A stretch of DNA of 64,000 nt from Paraburkholderia polaris (GTDB lineage: Bacteria > Pseudomonadota > Gammaproteobacteria > Burkholderiales > Burkholderiaceae), in contig NZ_JABBGJ010000046.1 of assembly GCF_012927345.1 (NCBI RefSeq), positions 1 through 64,000 of the forward strand, read 5' to 3'. How positions within the stretch are numbered: the first letter of the stretch is position 1; the number at the start of each line of letters is the position of its first letter. The notes below the pieces were generated by a model. It was not told the DNA's origin and made no database searches. It worked only from the letters and a program-made list of their open reading frames with translations. Positions 63,083-64,000 of this stretch are shown in pieces. The translations under genes and the position numbers were made by a program.

Positions 63083-64000
63083 TCACAGTTCGTGATACGT
63101 AACGTAATTCCGCGAGAAGTCGTTACGTTGCAGAAAATTGGTGTACGTCATCGTCACCGATGCATCGAGTCCTTCCACGTAATGCCACCAGCCGATCGGC
63201 AGAAACAGCAATTCGCCGGGTTCGAGCGTGCATTCCATCAAATGCGCATTGCGCATCGACGGGAAGCGTTCGTAGTCAATCGCATTGCCGTCCACCTGCG
63301 AAAAGCAATGCAGGGTGTTCACTACATGCGGCGTATCGGACAATGGAATCAGCTTGATCTGTTTGCGGCCGATCACCTGCGCCATGAAGTTATTGGTCAG
63401 ATCATGGTGAAACGGCGTCTTCGTTCCAGCCGGTCCCATCCAGAAAAAACCGGTATCGGGCGATCCGGCGTCGAGATATTCGCCGATAGCCGGCACATCG
63501 GACCATAACGCCGCGAGTGCCGCGCGATTGTGCGAGGTGTTATTGGCGGTCATGTAGAAATCGTTAGTCGGGCCGCTGCGCTCGACGAGATCCACATAAT
63601 CGGCAAAGCGCATCATGCGCTTGAGCTTCGGTTGATTGATTTCATAATTCGCATCCGACTCGCGGCCGAACTGCACTTCGACTTCGCAATCCCCGCAACG
63701 CTCGCGAAAGTAGTCGAAACTCCACTGCGTGCGCGCCGGCCAGAAATCGAAAGCGCCGGTGATGATGACCGGCCGGTTCTGAAAGTAGTACTGCTCAAAG
63801 AACTCGTCACGCGATAAACGCTCGCGCCTTTCGATCACAGCGCTTCCAGCGCGCATACGATTGAGCGTGCCGTACACCGACAATATCCATTCGCGCTTAC
63901 GCAAACGATTGCGCAAGCGTGCGGCACCCTCAAAGTAAGGACTCGCGAGCGCTGTCTCGATTTCGCGGGCGGCTTCGGCCGGGTCGAAACCATGCCCGAC
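63083..64000 (-). CDS. JmjC/cupin-8 domain oxygenase-like protein, 5' end beyond the window
   Basis: The frame is open to the right edge, so about 305 C-terminal residues are visible. A Met or TTG near 63916 is not the start, because sensible conserved-looking sequence (FDPAEAAREIETALASPYF) continues before it. The cupin core has the iron motif FHHDLTNN (HxD) and, 80 residues later, GWWHYVEGLD with the third ligand; NRPVIITGAFDFWPA is typical of the Fe(II)/2-oxoglutarate protein hydroxylases of the JmjC/cupin-8 group. Ribosomal or other protein hydroxylation is possible. Substrate unknown. Confidence 0.85.
   Translation of the reverse strand, partial: VGHGFDPAEAAREIETALASPYFEGAARLRNRLRKREWILSVYGTLNRMRAGSAVIERRERLSRDEFFEQYYFQNRPVIITGAFDFWPARTQWSFDYFRERCGDCEVEVQFGRESDANYEINQPKLKRMMRFADYVDLVERSGPTNDFYMTANNTSHNRAALAALWSDVPAIGEYLDAGSPDTGFFWMGPAGTKTPFHHDLTNNFMAQVIGRKQIKLIPLSDTPHVVNTLHCFSQVDGNAIDYERFPSMRNAHLMECTLEPGELLFLPIGWWHYVEGLDASVTMTYTNFLQRNDFSRNYVTYHEL

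Overview
The window looks like chromosomal DNA of a Paraburkholderia/Burkholderia-type betaproteobacterium. The base composition is GC-rich with strong third-position G/C bias, and the gene set is typical of the group: a fused isobutyryl-CoA mutase (icmF), a KirBac1.1-type potassium channel, a fused indolepyruvate oxidoreductase, trimeric-porin-family proteins, short H-NS-like proteins and methyl-accepting proteins. It is mostly ordinary core or near-core genome. The only mobile-element trace is the 3' end of an IS3-family transposase at the left edge, plus one weak IS-end-like sequence. I see no prophage, CRISPR array, toxin-antitoxin pair or defence island.

Layout. 1-0.7 kb: IS3 remnant and an AC-rich spacer. 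0.7-5.1 kb: biotin operon bioA-F-D-B with overlapping stops and starts. 5.2-8.6 kb: sulfate-binding protein, RBBP9-like hydrolase, a 222-bp hexanucleotide repeat, and ghrA preceded by a coupled 33-codon reading frame. 8.6-12 kb: a four-copy 50-bp hairpin array leading into mvaB-ybaK-DUF1289-MaoC-MBL, a tightly packed operon. 12.4-16.2 kb: EamA exporter/Lrp pair, a haloacid-dehalogenase-like hydrolase with a complete fluoroacetate-dehalogenase residue set, and a nitronate monooxygenase. 16.3-21.3 kb: icmF and a LysR regulator. 21.5-25.3 kb: porin, a secreted Gly/Asn-rich protein and a BASS transporter. 25.7-28.9 kb: LacI regulator, AGE-family sugar isomerase and PfkB sugar kinase, which read as a mannose/fructose-type catabolic operon. 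29-39 kb: two small proteins, KirBac channel, indolepyruvate oxidoreductase, cutC, an EAL protein and a CPA1 antiporter. 39-50 kb: uracil permease, two chemoreceptors, DUF2239 protein with a palindromic operator, diguanylate cyclase, and a TetR-SDR-NAD(P)-binding trio. 50-53.5 kb: tRNA-Ala(CGC), then cytochrome c, dolP, diaA and yraN, divergent from rsmI. 53.7-64 kb: rlpA, YcbL-type MBL, exonuclease-like protein, Lrp, CDF transporter, H-NS-like protein, HugZ-like protein, MFS transporter, a repeat-rich lipoprotein behind a sigma-54-type promoter, and a JmjC/cupin protein cut by the right edge.

Recurrent theme. Short-period repeats appear again and again. Most have units that are multiples of three and sit inside coding sequence (two linkers of icmF, the MaoC protein tail, the GS/TP lipoprotein). 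Others lie between genes (hexamer array at 7.2 kb, 12-mer array at 37.1 kb, 35-bp and 50-bp arrays, a decayed 46-bp triplication at the end of cutC). Because in-frame units vary without breaking the frame, linker length in these proteins is likely to differ between strains.

Most promising for follow-up: the coupled 33-aa reading frame before ghrA; the hairpin array before mvaB; an orphan rightward intrinsic terminator at 42.7 kb that predicts a small RNA; the DUF2239, LacI and TetR operator candidates; the sigma-54 promoter of the repeat lipoprotein; and the simple-repeat interdomain linkers of IcmF. All functional claims rest on reading the sequence and family knowledge. No database search was run.
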